NCBI GenBank assembly: GCA_963752755.1
Contig: CAVVZJ010000004.1
Location: 372,001 to 436,000 of the forward strand
Reading direction: 5' to 3'
Source of the DNA: CAVVZJ01 sp963752755
Lineage (GTDB): Bacteria > Planctomycetota > Planctomycetia > Isosphaerales > Isosphaeraceae
DNA: 64,000 nucleotides
Shown: positions 18,899 to 29,532 of the stretch, in pieces
How the letters are laid out: each line of letters begins with the position of its first letter
Position numbering within the stretch: the stretch's first letter is position 1
Made by a program: the position numbers and the translations under genes
Notes under the pieces: model-generated
The model's input: the letters and a program-made list of their open reading frames with translations, nothing else
The model's database searches: none
What the model was told of the DNA's origin: nothing

Positions 18899-19425
18899 TG
18901 CAATCTCTCCTTACCTCATCGACGCTTCGCCATGGTGTGGAATGCCACGCTTCTCACGCTTCTTAGGAAGGCGAACCGTCTAGGTCGGCCGAGGCGGCAT
19001 GGTTCCGGCTGCGAGCGCCCGGCCGAGACGGTCTCGTTTCGGGTGTCCTTTACCTCCTTTCTCGACCGGTGGCGACGTAAGTGGGCCGCTCCGCGGATCG
19101 GAGGCGGTCCGATCGCATCGGCGCCCTCCGGATCCCGACGGACGGAGGACGACCGCCGTCACGAGGGATGCCCACGGTCCCGCCGCGCCCCGCCGCGACG
19201 CGTGGCTTCGAAGATCGAATGAGCGGAATCGCGTTTCCAGCGAAACGCGAGCAGCACCAAATATCCAATATACGGATGCGGATTTCAAGCGTTTTTTCTA
19301 GTGTTCACTCAAGTTAACTTTTAAGATTATTAAGGCCCGGGGCTCGGCGGGCAGACGCGCCGGACTCCTCCAGGCGGCTTGCGCCCGCCGGGGAAACATG
19401 AAAAAATCAAAAATACGACAAAAAA
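18899..19425. other. Intergenic region, no gene seen
   Basis: This stretch of about 527 bases separates the PEP-CTERM gene from the small membrane protein gene, both on the minus strand. The part 19250-19340 is unusually AT-rich for this genome (for example AAGTTAACTTTTAAGATTAT at 19311-19330) and may hold promoter elements. The open frames across it have chance-like composition. Confidence 0.4.
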
Positions 19426-19791
19426 TTATCGGAGCGGATCGGGGGCCGGGACGCCGTTCCCGGGGGGCCCGGCCGGCCGGCCGACTCGCAAGGTCCAGCC
19501 GAGAACGAGCAGCGCGGCCAGGACCACGAAAGCCGCCACCAGCCCGATCGTCGCGTTCATCTTCAGTCGCGGCGGGGAGCCAGCGTCCACGCAGAGGCGG
19601 AACAGTTCCTCCAGCTGGCGCCGGTAGGACCAGTCTTCCGAGAGCGCGAACAGGCGGTCGTATTCCGCCTTGCACATGAAACCGCGGAAGCCCAGCCGCT
19701 TCCGATCGCCGTCATAAGTGATCCGGCCCGCGAGGTCGGGGGGGAAGACAAGACCGTCCGGAAGCCGTTCCAGCGTGACGAAGTGATCCAT
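19426..19791 (-). CDS. Small single-pass membrane protein, function unknown
   Basis: The 121-residue product has a soluble N-terminal part (about 75 residues, with RITYDGDRKRLGFRGFMCK and EYDRLFALSEDWSYRRQLEE) followed by one transmembrane helix (IGLVAAFVVLAALLVLGWTL) and a short Pro/Gly-rich tail. With no signal peptide the N-terminal part probably faces the cytoplasm. GAAGGAG lies a few bases before the ATG at 19791, and codon use matches the neighbours. I do not recognise a family. Confidence 0.65.
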   Translation of the reverse strand: MDHFVTLERLPDGLVFPPDLAGRITYDGDRKRLGFRGFMCKAEYDRLFALSEDWSYRRQLEELFRLCVDAGSPPRLKMNATIGLVAAFVVLAALLVLGWTLRVGRPAGPPGNGVPAPDPLR

Positions 19792-20024
19792 CAGGACTCT
19801 CCTTCGACCGGGGAACCTGACTTAGTTGTTAGGCTTGCTCATCCTCCTGGCTCGATCGACAATCCTTTCCTCGATTCCTTACCATCGAATCGAGACCCTT
19901 TCCAGTCGTAACTCCACTGATCCTTTCGGATTCCTAGGCCGCGAGGCGACACGTCAGGGCAACAGCTCGAAAACTCGATCTCTCAAAGAGTTGCGACACG
20001 CTCCTTCGCCCCCCAGGAATGCGC

Positions 20025-20063
20025 ACGGCCCACGTCGCCCCGGCAAGGAACGACGTGGGCCGT
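20025..20063 (-). terminator. Hairpin behind the Sat-CysC gene
   Basis: Perfect 13-bp arms ACGGCCCACGTCG (20025-20037) and CGACGTGGGCCGT (20051-20063) with a 13-base loop lie 23 bases after the stop of the sulfate-activation gene. No T-tract follows on the minus strand, so the terminator call rests on position and stem strength. Confidence 0.5.
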
Positions 20064-20085
20064 CGGGAACGATCGTCCGACGTGG

Positions 20086-21913
20086 TCAGTCGGCGATGTG
20101 GCCGTGGGGCAGGATGTAGCCGAGCTCGAGGAGCGGTCGATGATCGCGTCCACGCACTCCTCGACGCCGACTGCTTGCTGGTGTCGAGCGTGACCTCGGG
20201 GTTCAGCGGCGGCTCGTACGGGTCATCGACGCCGGTGAAGCCCATCGGCTTGCCCTCGGCGACGGCGTTGCGGGCCTTGGCGTAGAGCCCCTTGACGTCG
20301 CGCTGCTCGCAGACCTCGAGGGGGGTGTCGCAGTAGACCTCGACGAAGTTGCCCTTCGACAGCTTCCGGGCCTCGTCGCGGGTCTGGCGATACGGGCTGA
20401 TGACCGAGCAGAGCATCGTCCCGCCGTGCTGGTTGACCAGGCCGGCGACGTAGCCGACGCGGCGGATGTTGGTGTCGCGGTCTTCCTTGCTGAAGCCGAG
20501 GCCCTTCGAGAGGTGGGTGCGGATCTCGTCGCCGTCGAGCGTCGAGACGTTCCGGCCGAACTCGGCCAGCCGCTCGACCAGGGCATGCGCCACCGTGCTC
20601 TTGCCCGAGCCGGAGAGGCCGGTGAACCAGATGGTCAGGCCCTGGAGGAACTTCGGCGGGTTGGCCTCGCGGAGGATCTCGGCGACGGCCGGGCGGCTGA
20701 ACCACTCGGGCAGGGGCTTGCCCTTGGCGAGGTAGTCGTCGCGGACCTGGGTGCCGGAGATGTTGGCGGTCTTCGTCGCCCTTCGGCACCTCATCGACGG
20801 CGGCAGTAGCGGTCCTCGTCGGGCAGGTAGACCATCAGCTTGAAGTCGACCATGCCCATGCCGATCTCGTCGCCGTGGTCCTGCATCGACTTCTGGGCGG
20901 CGTACGGATCGTAGAACGGCTTGCCGGTCGAGTCGTTGCCGGGGCCGGCGTGGTCGCGGCCGACGATCAGGTCGGTGCAGCCGTAGTTGCGCCGGATGAT
21001 CGCGTGGAGCAGGACCTCCTTCGGACCGGCCATCCGCATCGCCAGGGGCAGCAGGCTGAGGACGACCGAGCCCGGCTCGTAGTAGTTGTCGACCAGGGCC
21101 CGGTAGCAGCGGACGCGGGTGTAGTGGTCCACGTCGCCCGGCTTGGTCACGCCGACGACCGGGTGGATCAGCAAGCCGCCGCCGACCTGCTCGGCCGCCC
21201 GCTTGGTCAGCTCCTCGTGGGCGCGGTGCAGCGGGTTGCGGGTCTGGAAGGCGACGACCTTCGACCAGCCCAGCGTCTCGAAGTGCTCGCGAAGCTCGGC
21301 GCGGCGTGCGCCGAAGCTCGACGAAGTCGTAGTGCGGCGGGGTCCGCAGCACTTCCAGCCGGCCGGCGGCGTAGTGGCCGGGGATGCGGTTCAGGTAGGC
21401 GACGGACGGGTGCTTGGCGTCGGTCGTGCCGTAGGCCCCGCGGGCCTCGGCCTCCTTGTCGACGGCGTAGATCTCCTCGATGTGGAGGAAGGCCAGCAGG
21501 TTGCCATAGACGTCGCGCAGGGCGAGCGTCTTGCCCTCGGCGACGCCCTCGCCGGGCTGAACCGGCAGGACCACGGGCAAGGGCCAGAGCGTGCCGTCGG
21601 CCAGCCGCATCTCGGCGACGACCCGCTCGTAGTCGGCCTTGCCGAGGAAGCCGCGGAGCGGCGAGAAGGCGCCGGTGGCGAGCAGTTCGAGGTCGCAGAG
21701 GGCCCGCTCGTCGAGCGTCAGGCTGGCGTGGTCCTTGGCCGTCGCCTTCATCTCGGCGGCTCGGGCGTCATCGACGATCAGGTTGACCAGGGAACCGCCA
21801 TAAGGGGTGTTCAGGCCCGACTGGGCCGCGGGGCTCGAGGCAGGAATCGGAGGGCTCCTTTCGGGAACAGAAGGGTCAGTCAACGGGGACCGAACCGGGT
21901 CGGTCCCCGGCAT
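20086..21913 (-). CDS. Bifunctional sulfate adenylyltransferase/adenylylsulfate kinase, frame broken
   Basis: The N-terminal part is ATP sulfurylase (sulfate plus ATP to APS): SGLNTPYGGSLVNLIV, TGAFSPLRGFLG, AFQTRNPLHRAHEE with the HxxH motif, and IVGRDHAGPG. The C-terminal part is APS kinase (APS to PAPS): FTGLSGSGKSTVAHAL (P-loop), LDGDEIRTHLSKGLGFSKED and FVEVYCDTPLEVCE. The protein changes frame near 21310, between 20780 and 20815, near 20170 and near 20135. In the corrected frame it ends LGYILPHGHIAD, with the stop at 20086. The ATG at 21913 lacks a ribosome site, while AAGGAG at 21855-21860 stands seven bases before an ATT codon at 21845-21847, so the true start may lie there. Confidence 0.82.
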
Positions 21914-21960
21914 CCTAAATCGTAGTTCCAACGCGACGGTTGCGAGACGGTACGGTTCCG

Positions 21961-22372
21961 TCAGATGACCCATTCGCGGGGCGAGGCACGGGCGACGAGC
22001 TGGGCGATCGAGGTCCCGTCGAGGACCGCGCGTTCGGCCTCGTGCACGTCCCGCCAGACGGCCGCCAGGGCCCGTGCCGCGGGCTGGCTCGGCGGTCCGC
22101 GGCGGTTCGGAGGGGCCGTCGATCGAGGTGAGCACCTCGCCGACCGAGATCTGCTCGGCGGGCCGGGCCAGGCGATAGCCGCCCGCCGCGCCGCGGGTGC
22201 TGTGGACCAGGCCGGCCCCCTTCAACTGCAGGAGGATCTGGACGAGATAGCGCTCCGGGATCTGGAACGCCTCGGCGATCTCCCGGATGCGCACCGGCGG
22301 CTCCTCGGGCCGTCGGGCGGCCAGGGCCAGCATCGCCAGACAGGCATATTCGGCCTTCGCGGAAACTTTCAT
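21961..22372 (-). CDS. Rrf2-family regulator, CymR-like, frame broken once
   Basis: The winged helix-turn-helix starts MKVSAKAEYACLAMLALA and continues with IREIAEAFQIPERYLVQILL (recognition helix) and GLVHSTRGAAGGYRLARP (wing). A frame change near 22080-22105 is needed to reach the family's C-terminal helix (LAAVWRDVHEAERAVL and TSIAQLVARA), which ends at 21961. The total of about 137 residues is normal. The three cysteines that hold the cluster in IscR are absent, so iron-sulfur sensing is unlikely. The build is that of CymR, the cysteine-metabolism repressor. It lies between cysH and the Sat-CysC gene on the same strand, so it probably controls sulfate assimilation; that role is inferred. 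Confidence 0.8.
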
Positions 22373-22551
22373 GGAGCAGTGGGACGACAACCAGGAGGTC
22401 GGTCCCGAGCCGACACGAGTCAGCCCGCGACCGTCTCAACACCGACTTCCGCATCGCCCGCGCAAGTCGCAAGCAGACGCTAGTTTACCAGACATCGGAA
22501 CCGACCGCCCACACCGGCTTCCACCCGACCCGAGGGACCGTCTCCCGACGC

Positions 22552-23273
22552 TCAGAGCTGACTGCTGTCGAGCGAGTGCAGGCCGCACTCGGTCTTCGCC
22601 TGGCCCGCCCAGCGGCCGGCCCGCTCGTCGGTCTCCCGGGCAGCACGGCGCGGGTGCAGGGCCAGCAGCCGATCGAGGGATAGCCCTGGTCGTGCAACGG
22701 GTTGTAGGGGACGTCGTTGGCCACGATGAACGCCCAGACGTCGCGGTGGGTCCATCGTAGCAAAGGGTTGATCTTGAACAGGTTGAACTTCTGGTCCCAG
22801 CCGACCACGTCCGCCCGCGCCCGGTGCGTCGACTGGTCGGCCCGGATCGAGGAGATCCAGGCCTCGTACCCCTCGACCGCCCGCCGCAGCGGCACGATCT
22901 TGCGGTCGAAGCAGCAGCGGTCCGGCTCCTCGGTTGTAGAGCGGCCCGCCGTGGAGCGACTCGTACTCGGCGACCGTCGTCTCGGGACGGACCAGCTCGA
23001 CCTCGATCCCGTACCGCTCGGCGATCCGGTCCCGCAGCTGCAGCGTCTCCGCGAACTGGTAGCCGGTGTCGAGGTTGAACACCCGGACCCGCGGCTCGAT
23101 CTCCGACGAGCAGGTGCAGGATCACGCACCCCTCGGGACCGAAAGCCGTGGCCATGGTCAACTTGGGGAAAAAGGTCTCCACCCCCCAGCGGAGGATCTC
23201 CAGCGGGCTGGCGCCGTCGAGGCGGCGGTTCACTTCGGCGATGTCCAGGCTCAAGGCGATTTCCGACGACATG
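22552..23273 (-). CDS. cysH: Assimilatory (phospho)adenylyl-sulfate reductase with iron-sulfur cysteines, frame broken
   Basis: This enzyme reduces APS or PAPS to sulfite with thioredoxin. Family motifs are EILRWGVETFF, VFNLDTGYQFAET, LFKINPLLRWTHRDVW and the catalytic KTECGLHS near the C-terminus. Two further pairs, RCCFDRK and CWPCTRAV, are the four cysteines that bind [4Fe-4S] in the bacterial APS-reductase type, unlike E. coli CysH. Frame changes lie near 23100 (before VFNLDTG), near 22935 (CGAGGAGCC, one base too many) and near 22640. The start at 23273 has AAGGAAGGGAA upstream. It is the first gene of the sulfate cluster and has a clear promoter at 23310-23338. Confidence 0.85.
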
Positions 23274-23802
23274 GCGCGTTCCCTTCCTTCGTCGTGCCGT
23301 GCTCGCCGAATGTTACCCATCCTACCGATCAAAGTCAACAATCGGCCGAGGAGGGTTCCCAACTCCAGGAGCAACCCTCGGCTTCCTGATCCGGACTCCC
23401 GGACCGGTTCCGTCCAGAAATCCACCCGCCGAGGCGCCGGCCCGGGTTTTCTGTGCTATAATTAACGCTGCCGTCCTGGCGATCGAGTGGCCGCCCGGAC
23501 TCGACCCGCAGGCACGTCGACGATCGAGGATGGCGACGCCACGCGGCGCCCCGGACGCCGAACGAACTTCAAAATGGGTAAGGGCCTTGACTAAATGGCG
23601 GGGGACGAAAGAGTTAAGTTCTCGTTCCCGAAGTTGTTCGGCGTGTCCTCAAGGCGTTCTCAGACCGTCCCCCCGGCGTTCCGAGGGCGTCGCCGCGCGT
23701 CCCCCCGGCGTCGCAGCGCTGTCCCGCACGTCCTGAGATTGTCAAAAAAAGCGACCCAGAGCCCCACATTCGCGAGACCGCAACTCCCGACGTGCCCGGC
23801 GA
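23274..23802. other. Intergenic region with the cysH promoter
   Basis: This stretch of about 529 bases contains the promoter at 23310-23338. A TATAAT at 23457-23462 reads on the plus strand, but no plus-strand gene follows. The rest, to the stop of the YdjY-type gene, has only chance-like frames; no RNA gene is recognised. Confidence 0.45.
23310..23338 (-). promoter_or_regulatory. Sigma-70-like promoter of the cysH cluster
   Basis: Read on the minus strand, TTGACT (23338-23333) is followed after exactly 17 bases by TAACAT (23315-23310). Transcription would start near 23303, giving a leader of about 30 bases with the cysH ribosome site in it. The match to TTGACA/TATAAT is 5 of 6 and 4 of 6. 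A CymR-like regulator could bind around this site, but I see no certain operator. Confidence 0.5.
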
Positions 23803-24522
23803 TCAGGGCTCCCGGGCCGGGGCCTGGTCTTTCGGGGGTGGGGTGGGTTTGTGGAGGTAGAGGGTGACGGGGGTGTCGAGGGGTGGGATATGGTCGGTGA
23901 AGGCGACGAAGCCACGCTCGGCGTCGCTGTTGGAGCTGGCGAAGGGGACGTCGAGGATGGCGCTGGGGAAGTTGGCGACGGTGATCAGGTCGCCGCCGTC
24001 GGCCGCGTAGAGGACGCGCTTGGTGTCGGGATCGGTGAAGGTGTTGCTGCCGGCGAAGACCCAGCGGGTGTCGAGGGGCGTCCCTTTGTGCTCGTCCTTC
24101 ACAAGTGGCGGGCGTCGACCCGGTGCTTCTTGCCGTCCTGGGTCCACTCGGCCTCGATGGCGACAGGCGGTCCCTCGGGGGCCTCGAACTCGGTTGGTAG
24201 CGGACGCTGTGGCCGGGTTCGCCGATGGCGAGGATCAGGCCGGCGTGGATCAGCTTGGGAGCGGCCTCGGTGGCGAGCACCGACTCGTGTTCCTTGGTCG
24301 GGTCAGGCAGAGCAGGTGTTCGAGGTAGCCCTCGCGGAGCACGACCTTGGCGCGGAGGATGAGCTGGCGGCTCTCGCGGGTCGAACCAGAGGTCCTTGCC
24401 GAGGGCTTTCCAGGACGGGTCGGGCCGGAAGCCGTCGGCGGCCGGGGCCTGGGGTCGCCGGGCGGCGGGCTGGCCTGGGGGGCGAGAACGAGCATGGCGG
24501 CGAGGGCGAGTGCTGGCGACAT
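23803..24522 (-). CDS. YdjY-type exported protein, frame broken several times
   Basis: The inferred product begins with a signal peptide (MSPALALAAMLVLAPQAS). Across several frames it then shows LGKDLWFDP, LILRAKVVLREGYLEHLLCL, TKEHESVLATEAAPKLIHAG and EPGHSVRYQP. These are the hallmarks of YdjY-domain proteins, whose function is unknown. The C-terminal half (DTRWVFAGSNTFTDPDTKRV, then a Pro-rich end) is read from 24147 to 23803 in one frame. At least four shifts fall between about 24420 and 24120, the densest clustering in the window. GGAGG lies eight bases before the ATG at 24522. The gene follows the secretin gene but is separated from it by a strong hairpin. Confidence 0.65.
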
Positions 24523-24576
24523 GGTGGCTGGCCCTCCGGGATGGGTCCGAATCCGGTTCAGGCTAACACGACGAAA

Positions 24577-24605
24577 GCCGCCGGGGGAAGGGTTCCCCCG
24601 GCGGC
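24577..24605 (-). terminator. Terminator hairpin behind the TPR-secretin gene
   Basis: A perfect 13-bp stem (GCCGCCGGGGGAA at 24577-24589 with TTCCCCCGGCGGC at 24593-24605) closes on a 3-base loop, 42 bases after the secretin stop. On the minus strand a short TTT follows, which fits an intrinsic terminator in a GC-rich genome. Confidence 0.65.
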
Positions 24606-24646
24606 CGGTCGCTTGGGAAGGTTCGGACTGCGGGAGGGTGGCGGAC

Positions 24647-27600
24647 TCAGAACGTGACGTTCTGGATCGCCGGGATGCCGAGCCGCTCTTCTTCCTCTTC
24701 GAGGATGATGATCCGCGGCGTGACCATCAGCATCAGGCTGTCGGTCTGGCGGCCGATGCCGATGTTGCGGAAGAGGCGGTCGATCAGCGGGGTCTTCGAG
24801 AGGATCGGCACGCCGAACTCCCGACGCTCCTCGCGGAGCCGCTTGACGCCGCCGAGCAGGACCGTGCCGCCGTCGGGAACCGTCACCGTCGTCGAGATGT
24901 TGGTGATCGAGAACTGCGGCAGCTGGACCTGGGCGTTGATCGTGGAGGACTGACCGCCGAGGCCGCCGCCGCCGACGGCCGCCGGGATCGTGAAGGTGTC
25001 GAACCCGAGGAAGGTCGTGAAGAACGGGGCCATCGTCATCCGGACGTAGCGGCGATCGGCCGAGACGACCGGCGTCACGAACAGCTGGACGCCGTCGGGG
25101 AAGGTGCTGATCTGCGGCTGGAAGGCCACCGCACCGGCCCCGATGATCGGCTGGAGCGAGGCGACGTAGTTGCGGCCCGTGAAGTTGAAGACCGAGGCCG
25201 CGGCCCCGTTGAAGCTCGTCACCTTCGGGGCCTGGACCAGGTTCGAGCGGACGTCGCCCTGGATGGCCTGGAGGAACAGATAGACTTCCAGGTCGCTCAG
25301 GAAGGCGAGGCCGAACGTGCCGCCCAGGTTGGGCACGGCGTTGAACAGGTTCAACGCTGCGTCGGTCGTGCTCTGGGCGAACGGCAAGACCAATCCCGGG
25401 TTGTTCTGCACGAGACCGGCCGGGCCGGAGACGGGGTCGTTCGTCGTTGCCGAACCGACGATCAGCGGCGCCCGACCGATGCCGTGGTCGCGGGCGGCTG
25501 GATTGACGAGGTAGGGCGAGACAGCCCCCCCGGCGGTTGTCCCGGTGGCACCCGTGGTCCCGGTGGTGCCGGTGGAGCCGTTGAGGGCGGCCGGGTTCGG
25601 GACGAACAGCGAGCTCTTTCTGCCGACGGCGTCGGACTGGATCGCGAAGTCGAAGTCCACGCCGATCTGCTCGAAGAAGCTGTCGCTGAGACTGATGAAC
25701 CGGACCTCGACCGAGACCTGCAGGTCCTGCAGCCGGCGGAGCTGTCGGAGCAGGTCCACGATCTCGTCATGGACCTCGGGCGTCTGGCGGATGATCAGGC
25801 TGATGTTCAGGTAGAACGGCGTGATCGAGCCGACGCCCTCCTGGGGCTCGTCCGCATCGCCGCCGAGGCCGGCCCCCTGGCCGTAGGCACCCATCTCGTC
25901 GAACGGCCGGGTGTTCTGGCTCCAGGTGCCCGGCGCGATCGCGGTCTTGATGAGCTGGATCAGGGGCTCGAACTCGGGCTTCTCCCGCGGCGCGGTCAAG
26001 GACCCGAAGCCGCCGTTGGCGTTGACGCCCATCAAGGCGTTCTGGGGGTTTCCGGTCATGGCGTTGGCCTGGGCCTGGAGGACGTTCGGTGTCCGTCGGC
26101 CCGCCCGACATCCCGGTCGCGGCCAGGACGCCCGAGGCCTCCACCGCGTTCTGGTTCCGCTGGTGGGGCGACATGACCAGGTCGGCCACGCTGTAGACCC
26201 GCGTCACCATCTGCTTCTGCTTGGCCTGCGGCGTGGTGATCAGGAGCACCTCGTCGTCGATCGTGTAGCTCAGGTGGAGCGGGCTGAGGACATACTTCAG
26301 CACGTTCTTGAGCTTGATGTTGTTGACGGCCGACATGCTGACCGGCGAGTCGAGCGTCAGCCCTTCCTCGGCGAGAGCTCCCTGGTCGGGCACGATGTTC
26401 AGGCCGGTGTATTCGCCGATGTAGTGGATCGCCTCGCCGAGGGACATCTGCTCGGTGTTGGGCAGGGTGATCGGCTCGTTGAGCTTCTTCTCGATCTCGA
26501 TCGCACGGGGCGACTTGTAGCTGGGGCGAGGCGCTGGGCGAGGTCGCGACGGCGCTCGGTCAGCTCCTTGAAGTCGCTGGGCAGCTCGATGCCGCGGTTC
26601 ATCACGTCTGCCGAGACGATGCCCGTGGCGCTCGACGTCCTGCATGGCGTTCAGGAAGGTCTCGTCCTGGTCGGCGCGGAGCCGCTTGTCGCGGTTGTAG
26701 TGCCGCATGATCCGGGCCTTGGTGGCCAGGGCGGTGGCGGCGATCTCGTTCGGGATCGATCTCGGCGGCCAGCCGGGCGTACTTCTCGGCCTCGACCCAG
26801 TTGTCGTTGGCCTGGGCCTCCATCGCCTTGTCCATGAACTCCTTGAGGCGGTCCTTCTTGGCCTTGTCGGCCTCGAGGATGCGGAGCCGCTTGCGCTCGA
26901 TCTCCTCGCGGTAGTTCTTGTCCTGCATCTTCTCGTCGAAGACGACCTTGTCCTTCTTGGCCAGCTCGATGGCGACTTCCAGGCGGCGGACCATCGTGCG
27001 GGTGACCGGCTCGCTAAGGCCGGCCGCCTGAACGGCGGTGAGTTGCTGCTGGAGCAGGTCGATCGCCTTCTGAGGGTCGGTCTCCATCAGACGACGGGCC
27101 TCGGCGACCTTGGTGCCGACCTCGGCGTTCATCTGCTGGGCCTTGACGGCCTCGACGTCCTCGACCGTGCCGAGCCCGACCTGAGCCTGGCCGGCGAGTG
27201 TCGGCCGGGATCTTGGTCAGGAGGTCCTGGACCTTCTGGGCCATGACCTCGTCGAGGTCGCTGGCGGCCAGCTCATTGAGCAAGGCGCGAGAGCGATCCA
27301 GCTCGTTCTTGCGGATGCTAGCCAGAGCGGCCTCGTAGAGCTGCAACGCCGCCTGCTGCTGGGTCTGGGCGATCTGGGCCAGGAGGTTCTCGGCCTCCAG
27401 CCCCGCACCCTCGTTGAGGGCCTGCTGGGCGGCTTGCCGGGCCGCGCGGTAGTTGCCGGCGGCCAGCAAGGCCTGGGCCTGTTCCAGGGCGTCGCCCGAG
27501 GCGGGCACCGGTTCCAGTCCGACGCGGCGCAGCTCGGCCGCGGGCGGCGCGCGGCCGGGTCGAACGGCTGTCCGGCGGCGGGGTCCAGACGCCGGCGCGC

Positions 27601-29108
27601 AGCCGGGGCGGCGGCGGGGTCTTCGAGTGCGGGAGCCGCGGGATCGCCGACCGGCATGTCGGGGGGAGCCAGGGCCGCCGTTGGTCTGGATGACGGCGGC
27701 GTCGGGAGTCGCCGGGCTGGCCTCCAGGCCGATCGGGAGGGCACCGACCGGGATGCCGGCCTCCTGCGCCCGAAGTTGCTCGGCCTCGCTCGAACTTGCG
27801 CCCGAGCCGCTTCGAGCTGGTTCTGAGCCAGAAGCTGGTTGGCCTCCCGCTCGGCCACGACGCTCGCCGGCTCGGCGGCCGGCGCGTTTCCTGCGGCGGC
27901 CATGCCCGCCTCGCCGCGTGCGCGGTTCATCGCGAGGTCGTGGAGGACGGCCTCGGCCCGATCGGCCGTCGACCGGCGGCACGACGGGCATGGCCTGAGC
28001 CTGACGGGCTCGGGCCTCGGCCTCGTCGAAGCGACCCTGGGCCATGAGCTGGCGGGACTCGGTGACGAGGTAGTTGTAAATGTCCTCATTCGTCTGCACG
28101 GTGGAGCCGGCCTGGCGGACGGCCCCGCGGCGCTCCAGGGCGCGGCAGGCGGCGAGGATCTTGTTCGGGTTCTCCTCGAGGACACCGAAGTGATGGCCCC
28201 AGGAGTTGACTTCCAGGGCGATCGCCTTGGCACGCTCGGTGTCGCCCTGTTCGATGGCGGCACGGGCTTCCTTCAAGCGGGCCTTGGCCTGCTTGCGGTC
28301 GCCGGGCGCCGAGGCCGGCAGGGCTTCGGGCTGAGCCGGCGCCTGGGCCATCGCCAGGTTCAGGTCCTTCTCGACCTTCGAGGGCGTGTCGTCGAAGAGA
28401 CCCCAGCGGACGTCCATCGCCTTGGCCTGGGCCAGGTGCTGGGCCGCCGCGTCGTAGTTCCCCATCTGGATTTGCTCGCGGGCGGAGTGAAGCATCCACT
28501 CGGCCTGCTGCTTGGGGTTGTTAGTGGCGCCGCGTCCCATCGGACCGGCGCTGCCGAGAGCGCTGGAGGTCGGCGAGGACCCGGGCCGGGTTGTCCTCAT
28601 TGGCACTGAACGGGACGGCCAGTGCGTTGGCCTGTTCGGCGTACTGCTGGGCCTGGGCGAGCTGGCCGCTCGCCATCGCCTGCCGTGCCGCGGCGACGAG
28701 GGCGACCGCCCGCTCGCGGTTCGACCCGGCCGCCGGAGCTGCGGCCATCGCCGGGTCGGCCCCGACCGGCGCGGGGTTGTACCCGGCTGCGGGGTCTGGC
28801 CCACCCACTCCGGCACCGGCGGTTGCCGGCGAAGCGGTGAGCATCTGGGAGTACTGGTCCAGCGTCGCCTGGTCTTCCGGCGAAAGCTGGTTGCGGAAAT
28901 CCTGGGCCGCCTTCAAATAAGGTCCGGCCTGGGCCTGCTGGCCCTGATTGCACAGCTTGACGACCGCCTTGACGTAGTCGCCCGCCTGGACGCCGGGCGG
29001 CAAGCTCGGTCGGGTCTGTGGGGCCGCGTCGTCCGGCGGCGCACCGTCCGTGGTCGCCCCCCACGAGACAAGAGTCAACAAGGATCGTGAGTGATTTGAA
29101 CCTTCCCA
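24647..29108 (-). CDS. Giant secretin with TPR-like N-terminal region (PilQ/GspD family), frame broken many times
   Basis: The C-terminal 471 residues (26059-24647, one frame) are a secretin: NISLIIRQTPEVHDEIVDLL, VSVEVRFISLSDSFFEQIGV, APKVTSFNGAAASVFNF, QFSITNISTTVTVPDGGTVL and SLMLMVTPRIII. Before it comes a short N-domain (26520-26095: LNIVPDQGALAEEGLTLDSP, VLKYVLSPLHLSYTIDDEVL). The remaining two-thirds (29108 to about 26600) consist of Ala/Gln/Glu-rich helical repeats like TPRs (QIQMGNYDAAAQHLAQAKAM, ALLAAGNYRAARQAAQQALN). The total is about 1,480 residues. I count about ten frame changes, most in 27.2-28.0 kb and 26.5-26.8 kb. The TTG start at 29108 stands five bases after AAGGAGG. It is the last gene of the pilus-type operon and would form its outer-membrane channel. 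Confidence 0.75.
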
Positions 29109-29532
29109 ACGCGACCTCCTTTCGCCGCTCTCGGTGCGACCGCCGACTTCCCTGGCGACGGTCTGGGTCGTGGCTCCGGAGCGGGGGACTGAATCCTGGG
29201 TCTCGATACGGCGCGATGACATGGACCGACCGAGCCCCGGGTGCTTCACCCGGCTGACTGGGGCTTCCGCGGTTCGAGGTGTTGGCGCGTGGGTGCGTCC
29301 GAGAAAGGGGAGAAGACGAGGCGGGGTGATACCCCGTCCTCTCATTGCCGTCAAGCCGAACCAAGAAAAAATCGCCCGCCGGGAGGACCGAGGTGGTCCC
29401 GATTCGGAGTTCGTCTACTCTGCGGCCTGACACGACTCCGTCCTGGCGACGGCCGGCAAGTGAAGCGGCCCCCGACCTTGCTGTCAAGGTCGGGGGCCGG
29501 TGGGCTGGCGGGGTCTCGAGAGGCGATGAGCG
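29109..29532. other. Intergenic region before the TPR-secretin
   Basis: A stretch of 424 bases with a strong hairpin at 29467-29498. The rest has no recognisable gene. If the hairpin ends transcription of the preceding genes, the secretin must have its own promoter in 29110-29450, which I could not pin down. Confidence 0.45.
29467..29498 (-). terminator. Perfect hairpin between pilus-operon genes
   Basis: The arms GGCCCCCGACCTTG (29467-29480) and CAAGGTCGGGGGCC (29485-29498) pair perfectly over 14 bp around a 4-base loop, 35 bases after the stop of the gene at 29533. No T-tract follows on the minus strand, so it may attenuate or stabilise the transcript instead of ending it. Confidence 0.5.

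Noticed and set aside
24347..26176. Plus-strand open frame of 609 codons over the secretin
   Set aside because: It is antisense to the clear secretin domain; composition (Asp/Arg/Gly-rich) is that of a shadow frame.
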